A DNA stretch of 64,000 bases from Candidatus Lachnocurva vaginae (GTDB lineage Bacteria; Bacillota; Clostridia; Lachnospirales; Lachnospiraceae), in assembly GCA_011082265.1 (NCBI GenBank), contig CP049781.1, forward strand, positions 1,240,001-1,304,000. The letters run 5' to 3'. Position numbers and translations under genes: made by a program. The stretch's first letter is position 1. Each line of letters opens with the position of its first letter. The notes under the pieces are model-generated. The model saw only the letters and a program-made list of their open reading frames with translations, made no database searches and was not told the DNA's origin. This document shows positions 46,928 to 56,208 of this stretch, piece after piece.

Positions 46928-48659
46928 AATTATAAAAAAGTTTTTTGCCTTCTGTAATATAGAAAATCGTAAAAAATTCTTTATATCAATATGGTTTAAT
47001 GTCTTTAAGTCATTTTTTATAGCTTTAAAAATTCCTGCTATTGCAGTAATTATTCATGCACTTTTAAGAGGTAATATAGAAAATCATGATATTCTTTTAG
47101 CCTTGGGGATTATGCTTATTAGTGTTTTTTTTGAAGGACTTTTTACAGCAAAATCAACTATGCTACAAACAGAAGCCGGATATGATACTTGTGCTAAGAA
47201 AAGAATTTATATAGCAGAGCATATGCGTTATCTTCCAATGGGTTATTTTAATGATAATAGTATTGGTAAGATTACTTCTGTAACAACAAATGTTATGGAA
47301 AATCTTGAAAATGTAGCAACACGCGTCATTATGCTTGTTTGTGAAGGATTATTAACAACAGCTTTAATTATTTTAATGCTTTTTTTCTTTGATTATAGAA
47401 TTGCACTCATATTATTATTTGGTTTTATCTTATTTCTATTAGCTAATAGCAAATTACAAAAGGCAGCATCCACATTAGCTGATAAAAAGATTAACTATGA
47501 TGAAAAGCTTGTCGAAAAAGTTTTGGAATATATTCAAGGTATGGCAGAAGTTAAATCATATCATTTAACAGGATCTAAATGTAAAGAAGTAAATGAAGCT
47601 ATCTTAGCTAATAAGATGATAAATATTGAAATGGAATTAAAATTAATTCCATTTATGTCATTGCAAAGCTTAATAGCGAAATTAACAGGAGTCTTTATGA
47701 TTGCTTTTTCTTGTATATTTTATTGCTTTCATAGTATGGATGCTTTAATTGCAATCGTTATGGTTATTTCTGCTTTTATCATTTACTCCAGTCTTGAAAG
47801 TGCAGGTCAATATTCTGCTCTTTTGCGTGTTGTTGACCTTAGTGTTGATCGTGTTCAAGATATTTTAAATATCCCGAAAATGGATATTTCAGGAGCAGAT
47901 ATTAAACCTACGAAATATGATTTCGATGTCAAAAATATTTCTTTTTCATATGCTAAAAAGAAAATAATTGACGATATTTCTATCTATATTCCTGAAAAAA
48001 CGAAAGTAGCTATTGTTGGTCCTTCCGGCAGTGGTAAAACGACATTAATAAATTTATTAGCTCGTTTTTGGGATGTTGATAATGGAGAAATTATATTTGG
48101 TGGTCATAATGTTAAAGAATATGATATGGATTCTTTAATGAACAATTTTAGCTTTGTCTTTCAATCTGTTTATCTTTTTCATGACACAATTGCAAATAAT
48201 ATTCGCTTTGAAAGACCTGACACGCCAATGAAAGATGTTATTTTAGCTGCAAAAAAGGCTTGTTGCCATGATTTCATTTCCTCTCTTCCAAATGGTTATG
48301 ACACAATTATTGGTGAAGGTGGAGCTAATCTTTCAGGTGGTGAAAAGCAACGTATATCAATTGCTCGTGCAATTTTAAAGGACTCACCAATTATCTTTTT
48401 AGATGAAGCGACAGCTAATGTTGATCCTGAAAATGAAAATGATTTGATACACGCTATTCAAAAATTGACAGAAGAAAAAACGGTAATTATGATTGCTCAT
48501 CGTTTAAAAACAGTACAAAATGCAGATCAAATTCTGGTAATTAATAAAGGGAAAATTGTTCAAAAGGGTAGGCATGACGAATTAATGAATCAAAATGGCA
48601 TTTATCGTAAGCTTATTAGCAATAGAAATAAAGCTATAAATTGGGAATTAAGTAAATAG
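46920..48659 (+). CDS. ABC transporter, fused permease-ATPase (second of pair; IrtB/YbtQ-like)
   Basis: 579 residues with the same layout as its partner: six helices to about 305, Walker A GPSGSGKTT, signature LSGGEKQRISIARA, Walker B IFLDEATANVD. Both ATPase sites look intact, so a symmetric heterodimer is expected. The start overlaps the end of the first ABC gene. An ECF S-type gene follows after 27 bp. Confidence 0.88.
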   Translation: MIKIIKKFFAFCNIENRKKFFISIWFNVFKSFFIALKIPAIAVIIHALLRGNIENHDILLALGIMLISVFFEGLFTAKSTMLQTEAGYDTCAKKRIYIAEHMRYLPMGYFNDNSIGKITSVTTNVMENLENVATRVIMLVCEGLLTTALIILMLFFFDYRIALILLFGFILFLLANSKLQKAASTLADKKINYDEKLVEKVLEYIQGMAEVKSYHLTGSKCKEVNEAILANKMINIEMELKLIPFMSLQSLIAKLTGVFMIAFSCIFYCFHSMDALIAIVMVISAFIIYSSLESAGQYSALLRVVDLSVDRVQDILNIPKMDISGADIKPTKYDFDVKNISFSYAKKKIIDDISIYIPEKTKVAIVGPSGSGKTTLINLLARFWDVDNGEIIFGGHNVKEYDMDSLMNNFSFVFQSVYLFHDTIANNIRFERPDTPMKDVILAAKKACCHDFISSLPNGYDTIIGEGGANLSGGEKQRISIARAILKDSPIIFLDEATANVDPENENDLIHAIQKLTEEKTVIMIAHRLKTVQNADQILVINKGKIVQKGRHDELMNQNGIYRKLISNRNKAINWELSK

Positions 48660-48686
48660 ATTTAATTTAATAAGGAGGAGCTTATT

Positions 48687-49331
48687 ATGAATAATAACAA
48701 TAATATGAATAATGACATCAATATGAATAATGACAATAATATAAATATAAATAATGACAATAAATTAAATGGTCATGATCTTATGAATATTGGTATATTT
48801 GGTGCAATCTATTTTGTTATTTTATTTTTTGTAGCAATGCTTGGAATGATACCTATTTTTCTACCACTTCTCTCGGTATTTGTTCCAATTGTAGGTGGTA
48901 TTCCTTTTATGCTTTTTTTAACAAAAGTAAAAAAAACAAAGATGATTTTTATTATGGCAATCATTATGGGACTATTAATGTTATTTACCGGAATGGGATT
49001 ATGGCCCTTATTAACTAGTGCTATTTCCGGCTTAATTGCAGAAATTATTTTTAAGAGCGGAAAATATAGTAGTGCCAGAAAAGCCGTTATAGCTTATGGA
49101 TTTTTCAGTCTATGGATTTTTGGAAACTATTTACCATTATTTACTAATCGTTCAAAATATTTTGCTCAGCGTGCAAATCTTGGAAAAGCCTATGCAGCTT
49201 CTGTTTCCAAGCTAATGCCCGGTTGGATGGCAATTGTTCTTTTAATCTCTTGCTTTATTTGTGGCATCTTAGGCGGATTAATTGGTCAAAAGGTTCTTAA
49301 AAAGCATTTTGAGAAAGCAGGTCTTATTTGA
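48687..49331 (+). CDS. MptD-type ECF S component with Asn-rich N-terminus
   Basis: 214 residues. The first 30 or so are almost pure Asn/Asp/Met/Ile (MNNNNNMNND, then similar units) encoded by AATAATGACA-like DNA repeats (48690-48770). The rest is a six-helix membrane protein (from HDLMNIGIFGAIYFVILF) of the Trep_Strep/MptD type, a putative substrate-capturing ECF subunit. GGAGG precedes the start. It overlaps the EcfT gene by 4 bp. Substrate unknown; iron or a tetrapyrrole-like compound is possible from the neighbouring ABC pair. Confidence 0.82.
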   Translation: MNNNNNMNNDINMNNDNNININNDNKLNGHDLMNIGIFGAIYFVILFFVAMLGMIPIFLPLLSVFVPIVGGIPFMLFLTKVKKTKMIFIMAIIMGLLMLFTGMGLWPLLTSAISGLIAEIIFKSGKYSSARKAVIAYGFFSLWIFGNYLPLFTNRSKYFAQRANLGKAYAASVSKLMPGWMAIVLLISCFICGILGGLIGQKVLKKHFEKAGLI

Positions 49332-50065
49332 TGAAGTACTCGTCTAAGCTTTCACAAGAGAAAAGGCGTGGTTTTCTAGATCCTCGAATAAAAATATTAT
49401 TTGTTTTAATATTAGCGATTTTTGTGCTTGGAGGCGTCGGCGACTCATATTTTAATTACATTAGATTTTTGTTATCTATTCTTCCTTTTATTTTACTTTT
49501 GATAGAAAAGCAATGGAAAAAATTTTATCATGTAGGTTTAATGCTAATAATTGGATATAGTTGTCTTTTTGTGATTCCATATTTACCTTATCCATTAAAA
49601 TTTATTGCACTAATGTGTGGAAATATTTTTACACGCTTTGTAGTAACATTTGCCATGGGAGATTATTTAATATCAACAACTTCCGTTAGTGAATTTATTT
49701 CTGCAATGGAAAAAATTCACATGCCAAAGGCTATTACTATTCCAATGTCAGTTATGTTTAGAATGTTTCCAACGATTTTAATAGAAATGAAATCTATTTG
49801 TCGTGCAATGGATATGCGAAATATTCATATCACTACAGTCGGTATTGAAAAAATATTAGAATATCAGCTAATTCCTATGATTAGTTCTAGCGTTCGAATC
49901 GGTGAAGAATTATCAGCTGCTGCTTTAATTCGGGGATTAGGATCACCAATTAAGAGAACTAATATTTGTCAAATTGGTTTTAGAATACAGGATTGGTTAT
50001 TATTAATATTTGCTTTGATTGTCATATTCTTCCGGCTACTTAATCTTGTAGGAGTAATTTTATGA
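49328..50065 (+). CDS. ECF transporter T component (EcfT/CbiQ-like)
   Basis: 245 residues. N-terminal LDPRIKILFVLILAIF, four to five helices, then the cytoplasmic coupling region RAMDMRNI and AAALIRGLGSPIKRT, variants of the two Ala-Arg-Gly signatures of EcfT proteins that contact the ATPases. It overlaps its neighbours by 4 bp on each side, so it is strictly coupled with the S and A genes. Confidence 0.9.
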   Translation: MMKYSSKLSQEKRRGFLDPRIKILFVLILAIFVLGGVGDSYFNYIRFLLSILPFILLLIEKQWKKFYHVGLMLIIGYSCLFVIPYLPYPLKFIALMCGNIFTRFVVTFAMGDYLISTTSVSEFISAMEKIHMPKAITIPMSVMFRMFPTILIEMKSICRAMDMRNIHITTVGIEKILEYQLIPMISSSVRIGEELSAAALIRGLGSPIKRTNICQIGFRIQDWLLLIFALIVIFFRLLNLVGVIL

Positions 50066-51468
50066 TCGAATTAAAAAATGTTTATTTTCAATATGGAACT
50101 ACAAATCAAAAAAATACAAATGATTTAAAAAATATTAATTTAACCATTAATGATGGTGAATTAGTTTTAATAAGTGGACCATCAGGCTGCGGTAAAACGA
50201 CGATTATTCGTCTTATAAATGGATTAATTCCACGATTTTATCAAGGAAATTTAAGAGGCGATATATTATTAAATAATCACTCTTTTAAAAATAATACCTT
50301 ATATGATTTATCTTATGTTGTTGGCAGTGTTTTTCAAAACCCCAAATCTCAATTTTATAATGTAGATACAACTAGTGAGTTAGCTTTTTCATGTGAAAAT
50401 CAAGGCTTATTAGAATCAGATATCTTTAAACGTATTGATAAGACCGTTTCTGATCTACATATAGAAGCATTGATGGATCGTAATATTTTTTATCTGTCTG
50501 ATGGCGAAAAGCAGCAAATAGCTTGTGCATCAATTGAAGTTTCCGGATTAAAAATAATTTTGTTGGACGAGCCTTCAGCAAATTTAGATTATGAAGCTAC
50601 TTTAATGCTTAGAAAATTGATTTTACATTGGAAAAAAGAAGGTAAAACTATTGTTGTTTCTGAACATCGTATATCATATCTATTTGATATCATAGATCAT
50701 TTAGTAATTATGAAGGAAGGTGCAATAGTTAAAGACATTAAAGCAGGGCAAAAAGATTTACTTAAAAAAATAGATTTTAAAGAAATGGGACTTAGAACTA
50801 TATTTATGGAATCACCAATGCAGATTAATATGCCTTCCTTAAAAAAAGATGATGAAGTAATTACATTAAAAGATTTTAAATTTTCATATAATGATGACAA
50901 AAAAGACATAGTAAATATTAAATCACTTAACATCGCACTTAATCAAATTACTGCAATTGTTGGGAAAAATGGTGCCGGGAAAACTAGCTTTTTAAATTGC
51001 TTTTGCGGTTTAGAAAAGAAATGCAAAGGTATTTTTGAATATAAAAATCATATCCTAAATAATAAAGAACGTAAAAAAATCTGTTTTATAGTTATGCAAA
51101 ATACAGCTAATCAGCTCTTTACGGAAAGTGTTTTAGATGAGGTTTTAATTAGTTTACCTAAAAATACCAAAAATAAAAAAGAAAAAGCTATTAATATTTT
51201 AAAAAAGCTTGATTTAGAAATGCTGGAGAATCGTCATCCTCAGAGCCTATCAGGTGGGCAAAAGCAAAGACTGGCACTTGCATGTGCTCTTTCATCAGAT
51301 AGAAAGATTCTTCTTTTAGATGAACCAACTAGCGGATTAGACTATTTTCATATGCAAGAAATATCAAAATTGTTATTAAAACTTAAATCTATGAAAAAAA
51401 CAATTATTGTCGTTACTCACGATAGTGAATTAATACATTTATGTTGTACAAGATTAATTAAGATGTAA
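50062..51468 (+). CDS. ECF transporter dual ATPase (EcfA1-EcfA2 fusion)
   Basis: 468 residues with two ABC ATPase domains. First: GPSGCGKTT, LSDGEKQQIACA, IILLDEP and SEHR. Second (from about 270): GKNGAGKTS, LSGGQKQRLALA, ILLLDEP and VTHDSE. It powers the ECF complex with the T and S proteins encoded just upstream, making this a complete dedicated (group I) ECF transporter. It is the last gene of the operon. No terminator is obvious before the next gene at 51573. Confidence 0.92.
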   Translation: MIELKNVYFQYGTTNQKNTNDLKNINLTINDGELVLISGPSGCGKTTIIRLINGLIPRFYQGNLRGDILLNNHSFKNNTLYDLSYVVGSVFQNPKSQFYNVDTTSELAFSCENQGLLESDIFKRIDKTVSDLHIEALMDRNIFYLSDGEKQQIACASIEVSGLKIILLDEPSANLDYEATLMLRKLILHWKKEGKTIVVSEHRISYLFDIIDHLVIMKEGAIVKDIKAGQKDLLKKIDFKEMGLRTIFMESPMQINMPSLKKDDEVITLKDFKFSYNDDKKDIVNIKSLNIALNQITAIVGKNGAGKTSFLNCFCGLEKKCKGIFEYKNHILNNKERKKICFIVMQNTANQLFTESVLDEVLISLPKNTKNKKEKAINILKKLDLEMLENRHPQSLSGGQKQRLALACALSSDRKILLLDEPTSGLDYFHMQEISKLLLKLKSMKKTIIVVTHDSELIHLCCTRLIKM

Positions 51469-51572
51469 TTTTCTTCGTGCTATTTTCTATAATTTAAGCT
51501 ATAATTATTTAGTTGCAGCCAACATAAACTTCATTAAACATATATTTAGGCTGAATAAGAAAGAGGAATGCT

Positions 51573-52475
51573 ATGGAAAATATCAGTGCGAAGAGATCTT
51601 ATACTAAGGGCATAACTGCAATTGTTATTTCCGCTTTAGGTTTTGCCGGAATGGCTTTTTTCGTCAAATTATCCGGTAATGTCCCTATAATGCAGAAAGC
51701 TATATTCCGAAATTTAATTACTACAATATTTGCATTCTTTATGTTAATCAAGTCAAAAGAGAAATTTTATGTTGCTCCATGCAATCGTTGGCCTTTGATA
51801 GGACGCTGTGCCTGCGGAACAGTAGGCTTTGTATCAAACTTTATAGCTATAGAACATCTACCGTTAGGGGATTCAAATATTTTGCAAAAGTTATCACCAT
51901 TTTTTGCTATAATCATGTCTATTTTTATCTTGCATGAAAAGCCTAATCGTTTAGCAATCGGCAGCGTTTTTCTAGCTTTAATAGGTGCAATTTTTGTAGC
52001 AAAGCCTACAAGTGGGATTGTGAGTTTACCGGCTTTAATAGGTGTTTTAGGTGGATTAGGTGCCGGCTCTGCCTATACTTTTGTGAGGAAACTAGGGCTT
52101 GGAGGTGTTAAAGGATCATTAATCATCTTTGCTTTTTCTGCTTCTTCCGTAATTTCAATTTTACCGGTAGCGATTTGGGAATATCGTCCAATGACTCTTA
52201 AACAAACCGGCTTTTTATTCTTATCTGGATTATGCTCAGTCGTTGGGCAGGTTTTTGTCACTAAAGCATATACGTTTGCTCCTGCCAATGCGATATCCGT
52301 GTTTGATTATACTCAGGTTTTATTTGCAGCTTTGCTCGGCTTCACATTTTTAGGAGAAATTCCGGATTGTTACAGCATCATAGGATATATTATCATCATA
52401 GCTACTGCCATTAGCAAGTGGTATCTTGAACGTCGTCGTGATGAAAAAATTGCAACTCCCGATAAAGCTAAATAA
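51573..52475 (+). CDS. EamA/DMT-family transporter
   Basis: 300 residues with ten predicted helices in two EamA halves (KLSPFFAIIMSIFILHEKPNR and DYTQVLFAALLGFTFLGEIPD mark the ends of each). Similar to RhaT/YdcZ-like permeases that export or import small metabolites. AGAGGAA precedes the start. It stands alone; a 12-bp repeat starts at its stop codon. Confidence 0.9.
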   Translation: MENISAKRSYTKGITAIVISALGFAGMAFFVKLSGNVPIMQKAIFRNLITTIFAFFMLIKSKEKFYVAPCNRWPLIGRCACGTVGFVSNFIAIEHLPLGDSNILQKLSPFFAIIMSIFILHEKPNRLAIGSVFLALIGAIFVAKPTSGIVSLPALIGVLGGLGAGSAYTFVRKLGLGGVKGSLIIFAFSASSVISILPVAIWEYRPMTLKQTGFLFLSGLCSVVGQVFVTKAYTFAPANAISVFDYTQVLFAALLGFTFLGEIPDCYSIIGYIIIIATAISKWYLERRRDEKIATPDKAK

Positions 52476-52507
52476 ATTGCTCAATAAATTACCCAATAAA
52501 TTTACTC
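52471..52507 (+). repeat. 12-bp tandem repeat (3 copies) at a stop codon
   Basis: AATAAATTGCTC (52471-52482), AATAAATTACCC (52483-52494) and AATAAATTTACTC (52495-52507). The first copy includes the EamA gene's stop codon TAA (52473-52475). Confidence 0.65.
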
Positions 52508-52637
52508 ATTAATTTTCAATTTACTTGCTTAATATCTTACTAAACTATCCATTTGACATTAGTTTTTTTCTCGTTTAATATAAAGTTAGTTAGCTTTAGA
52601 TAACAATTTTAAATTAAATAAGGAGAATAAAATAAAT

Positions 52638-52958
52638 ATGGAAAATATCAATAAAGGTGAAATATTAAACCTTAAAGAAGTAATTAGTTACGAAAAAGAT
52701 ACAATTGTTAAGCTCCCTCTAATAGTGAAAGATAATCTAAGAGTAATGCTTATGGCTTTTGACGAAGGGAAAGAATTAACCCCTCATTCTGCACCGGGTG
52801 ATGCTCTACTATTCGCTCTTGAAGGAAATGCATATGTATATGTTGACGGTAAAGAAATGAAGATACACGAAGGGGAACAGATAGTTTTTCCTAAAGATAT
52901 CACACATAATGTAAAATCTATTACAAAATTTAAAATGTTTCTTGTTATGTCAAAATAA
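52638..52958 (+). CDS. Small cupin-domain protein
   Basis: 106 residues forming a single cupin barrel. PHSAPGDALLFALEGNAYVYVDG is cupin motif 1 with a histidine, and PKDITHNVKS motif 2 with another, so a metal could bind. It has no DNA-binding domain, so it is not an AraC-type sensor. AAGGAG lies 12 bases before the start. It precedes a methyltransferase gene on the same strand, separated by a 19-bp repeat array. Confidence 0.88.
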   Translation: MENINKGEILNLKEVISYEKDTIVKLPLIVKDNLRVMLMAFDEGKELTPHSAPGDALLFALEGNAYVYVDGKEMKIHEGEQIVFPKDITHNVKSITKFKMFLVMSK

Positions 52959-53049
52959 TAAGCTTGCGTCTTAATAATAAGCTTGCGTCTTAATAATAAG
53001 CTTGCGTCTTAATAATAAGCTTGTATCTTAATAGTAAGCTTGTGTCTTA
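52955..53049 (+). repeat. 19-bp tandem repeat (5 copies) starting at the cupin stop codon
   Basis: Unit ATAATAAGCTTGCGTCTTA with exact 19-bp period at 52955, 52974, 52993, 53012 and 53031; the last two copies have one or two changes. The stop codon TAA (52956-52958) is part of the first unit. Confidence 0.95.
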
Positions 53050-53091
53050 AATTTTAATATTACAATCTATATTTTATAAAAGGAGAAAGTT

Positions 53092-53844
53092 ATGATAAAA
53101 GAAATGGGTCATTTTTTGTTAAAAAGACTAGGGAAAAAGAAGCTTCGTCCAGGCGGAATAACAGCTACAAATTGGCTATTATCACAGGTAACTATGAACG
53201 AAGATTCCAAAGTCCTTGAGGTTGCATGCAATGAAGCGGAAACTCTCATAAATCTTTCAAAGAAATACAACCTGAATGCTGTTGGAGTCGATATAAATAA
53301 AAAAGCAATCGATAATGCAAAAAAAACAATAGAAAAAGAAAATCTATCAGATAAAATCAAATTGTATGTTGGATCAGCCTTATCACTTCCTTTTCCGGAT
53401 GATTCTTTTGATATTGTAATAAACGAAGCTATGCTAACAATGCTGCCAAACGAAAATAAAAGCAAAGCTGTATCTGAGTATTTTAGAGTACTAAAAAAAG
53501 GAGGCGTTCTTTTAACTCATGATGTTATGCTTGTAAAAGAAAACAACGCATTAGTAGAGAAGCTAAGGAAAGTTATAAATGTTCCCGTTACACCTCTTAC
53601 AAAAGAAAATTGGATAAATCTTTTTTCTAATCAAGGTTTTTCAGATATTATTTCACAGGATGCACCTATGACTCTTATGTCTGACAAAGGTATGGTTATC
53701 GATGAAGGTGAAGAAAATGCAAAAAAAATACAGGAAAATGCAATGAAAGATAAAAATAAAGCCCAATTCCTTGCAATGAAAAAATTATTTACAACATCCG
53801 ATGACTCTCTTCACTATATAGCAGTAAGAAGTGTTAAAAAGTAA
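53092..53844 (+). CDS. Class I SAM-dependent methyltransferase
   Basis: 250 residues. Rossmann motif I reads VLEVACNEAET, a glycine-poor variant of the usual GxGxG, followed by AVGVDINKKAI (acidic SAM-ribose ligand), GSALSLPFPDDSFDIVI (motif III) and the FRVLKKGGVLLTHD post-motif. This is a Methyltransf_11-like fold acting on an unknown small molecule. AAAAGGAG precedes the start. Possibly paired with the upstream cupin. No terminator is seen downstream. Confidence 0.88.
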   Translation: MIKEMGHFLLKRLGKKKLRPGGITATNWLLSQVTMNEDSKVLEVACNEAETLINLSKKYNLNAVGVDINKKAIDNAKKTIEKENLSDKIKLYVGSALSLPFPDDSFDIVINEAMLTMLPNENKSKAVSEYFRVLKKGGVLLTHDVMLVKENNALVEKLRKVINVPVTPLTKENWINLFSNQGFSDIISQDAPMTLMSDKGMVIDEGEENAKKIQENAMKDKNKAQFLAMKKLFTTSDDSLHYIAVRSVKK

Positions 53845-53939
53845 ATTTCTTCTTTTAGTATGCTAACAAAGTTTTCCGGTTGATTTTGATAGTTTGAAAT
53901 ATTATAAAAAGTCTTTTAACTTGAATTCTAAGGCTTATA

Positions 53940-54907
53940 GGACAAAAACCGTTGGTGGTTAATCCCAATAAACAGGATAATTAGATGGTCGATGTAGTTC
54001 TCCCCAAACAACTGCATCTCCCCAACTAGGAAGGCTTTTATCTATGTTTTCTCTTTGATTAAGTTTTCTATAAATATCAGCAATACTTTCATCCGTAGGC
54101 ATTAAATCTAGTATTTCAGATGTTAAAAGCGGCTTTGGTGAATGCATATAGCACCACCAAAAGACCGCTTTTATTCGTCTATCTATTGATAATCCCCTAT
54201 GATCTCGAAGCATTGCTCGTAGCCTTGAATTCATACCTTAAATTCTGTTATTAGTTGATGGTATAGATATATCGTTTGATAAATATGTAAACATATTTCC
54301 TTCATTTAAAAGCCTTATGATAGAGTTCTTAGCTTTTACAAGCCTGTCATGCGTAGGTCTTGTATTTCCCATTTCATCTATAGTTACTTCGTGTAAAAAT
54401 TTATCATATTTTTTTACCCATTCTATAAATCTATTTTTCCATTCAAAGGCTTCTTTTTCGGTATTTACGTACAATAAATCCTTTGCAAGCATATATAATT
54501 CCATTCCTGCCGCCGTTTTTGGTCTACTCGTTGTATAACGCTTAATCTGACAAAATATATGAAATTGGCCAAATATCCCAAAATTTCGATGTTTTTCTTC
54601 TAAATGTCCTTCCATTTCCGGGCATACTGTCCTGTGTTTTTCTGCTAAAAAGCCAATTTAAAAAGCTCTTTAATTGCTTCGCATCATTATCTATTTTAGG
54701 CGTTGTTATTGATGAACATTGCTTTTAAAACCACCTTTGAGTTCCTGATTTATTCTTCCCGTATTTTATACAAGTATTCCCGCAAATAGAGCATTTTACA
54801 TTCTTCATTATATCTTCCTCCGAAAGTCTATTTTTATAAGAAGATATAACCTTAATTTACATTGATATTTCAATACTTATCGGGGTTTTTACCAACTCGT
54901 TTTGTCC
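53940..54907 (-). mobile_element. Degenerate IS1249-like insertion sequence (IS256 group), about 0.97 kb
   Basis: Bounded by imperfect inverted repeats: GGACAAAA-NNN-GTTGGT at 53940-53956 and its complement at 54891-54907. It encloses one broken transposase gene. No flanking target duplication is visible. The element is shorter than a full copy because the transposase centre is missing. Confidence 0.7.
53959..54808 (-). pseudogene. IS1249-like transposase, internally deleted with nonsense mutations
   Basis: Starts ATG 54808 with a zinc-ribbon-like MKNVKCSICGNTCIKYGKN and ...GTQRWF, then an in-frame TAA. FLNWLFSRKTQ and PGNGRTFRRKTSKFWDIWP follow. The frame then shifts and jumps to the distal part (IKRYTTSRPKTAAG...), so the central catalytic region is gone. 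A second stop lies in TNNRI-stop-GMNSRLRAMLRDHRGL, where a Glu codon (GAA) has probably become TAA (54238-54240). The tail PTDESIADIYRKLN...SWGDAVVWGELHR is intact to 53959. Family assignment is from recalled IS1249-type transposases. Confidence 0.78.
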
Positions 54908-54920
54908 ACCCGAAAATCTG

Positions 54921-55100
54921 TTAAAACAACTTAAAAGTGCTGGATTCCAGTTCTATCTTTACCAATGCTTCTCTCGTAATCATTACATTCTCCAACCGCA
55001 ACAATGCAACCATTTCCGTTTGCCTGATTCCTTTTTCTTTTCTTATACGCCAGATATTCTTACCAATAAATATCTCATCTTGCTTTATTTTCTGTTCCAT
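54921..55100 (-). pseudogene. Truncated XRE-family regulator next to the IS
   Basis: 59 codons from ATG 55100: MEQKIKQDEIFIGKNIWRIR and KEKGIRQTEMVALLRL, a clear XRE helix-turn-helix, ending soon after EALVKIE at a stop (54921-54923) 14 bp from the IS end. Full-length relatives continue for a further 15-50 residues. No ribosome-binding site is seen. From 55101 to 55316 I see no gene. Confidence 0.65.
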
Positions 55101-55316
55101 CCATTTTCAACATGTCTATGAACCCATTTGAGTTCTTTTTGCATTATTTTATGCAATATGCATGATGAAAAGAGACTTGTTTTAGTCCATGTCACGAAAT
55201 AAGTGAAACCTTCCGCAATAAAAACTCTATTAACGTATAATGCTACTTATATAAGAATATATAAAATTCCCTTGATCTGAACCCCACTTTCTAGTCCACC
55301 TCAAAGGAATTCCTTA

Positions 55317-56189
55317 TTATTCTTCAACTTTTTTACCAAACTTATAATTACTCGGGTACTCTATACTATAAATATCCTCTCCGTATGGTATGTCCAATGT
55401 ATGAGATTCACTTAAAGCATATTCCTTCCCACCAATTTTAAAAATATCTCCAGGTTCATATTCATCAAGCAGAATACCACCAGTGGTCAAATTCTTGTAT
55501 GTTGCGTCATATCGTTCCTTAGACTGAATTGGACTTGTTGTTTTAGTGGCAGAATAAAATTGTGTTGTTTCCCTATCTCCCATTTTTACTGTGAAAAAGC
55601 CATTTTTTATTCCTGCATTTTCCATATATTCTCTTATTTCTCCATCTGAATAAGACAACTGAACATATACCGGGTCTTTTGTCATCATATAATTCCAAAA
55701 TCTCGCATACCTTTCCAACACCGGATCATAAGGCTCGCCACGCATAATCTCGGAAACAATAGAGCCTATCCCCTTATTATCTGTATATAAACAATGCTCC
55801 TGTCCATCACTGGAAACATATTTAAAATACTTATTCTTCCCAAAGTCAATGACATTACCTTTCACTTTAATTTCATTCAAAGAAGTTCCACTGATTTTAG
55901 GTATCTGCTCCGCTGTAAAAAATGTTCCTTCGCATTCGTATATAGCGCCTTGTTTTCGTACCTTAGAAATATCATTATTCATAGCAGATAATATACTATT
56001 TGAAATCATTTTAGTTCTTTTTCCTGCTGAAGCTGTATAAATTCCTGTATCATATATTGTATTTCTAACAAATAAGTCTTTTTTCCTACTTTGAGTAACA
56101 CTTTGCTGATTGCAAATAATATTTAACAAACTCTGTCTACGACCTAGAATTTGAAGTGAATTACTAAAAGGAAAAAAATCAACATTCAT
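55317..56189 (-). CDS. Hypothetical protein, 290 residues
   Basis: I do not recognise a family. There is no signal peptide or membrane helix. The N-terminus (MNVDFFPFSNSLQILGRRQSLL) looks amphipathic; the middle is mixed alpha/beta, and the C-terminal 80 residues (GILLDEYEPGDIFKIGGKEY...) look like a beta-rich domain. It starts 20 bp after the secreted PPC-domain gene, on the same strand, so the two form an operon. Base composition is less AT-biased than the core genes, and it lies inside a decayed mobile region, so acquisition by transfer is likely. Confidence 0.7.
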   Translation of the reverse strand: MNVDFFPFSNSLQILGRRQSLLNIICNQQSVTQSRKKDLFVRNTIYDTGIYTASAGKRTKMISNSILSAMNNDISKVRKQGAIYECEGTFFTAEQIPKISGTSLNEIKVKGNVIDFGKNKYFKYVSSDGQEHCLYTDNKGIGSIVSEIMRGEPYDPVLERYARFWNYMMTKDPVYVQLSYSDGEIREYMENAGIKNGFFTVKMGDRETTQFYSATKTTSPIQSKERYDATYKNLTTGGILLDEYEPGDIFKIGGKEYALSESHTLDIPYGEDIYSIEYPSNYKFGKKVEE

Positions 56190-56208
56190 ATCATCACTCT
56201 TTCTAAAA

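Noticed and set aside
52955..53049. CRISPR array
   Set aside because: The 19-bp units are directly contiguous with no spacers and no cas genes are present, so it is a simple tandem repeat.
53959..54615. Two separate small genes for the IS region
   Set aside because: They are in the same frame, separated by a single TAA where relatives have Glu, and are parts of one broken transposase gene.
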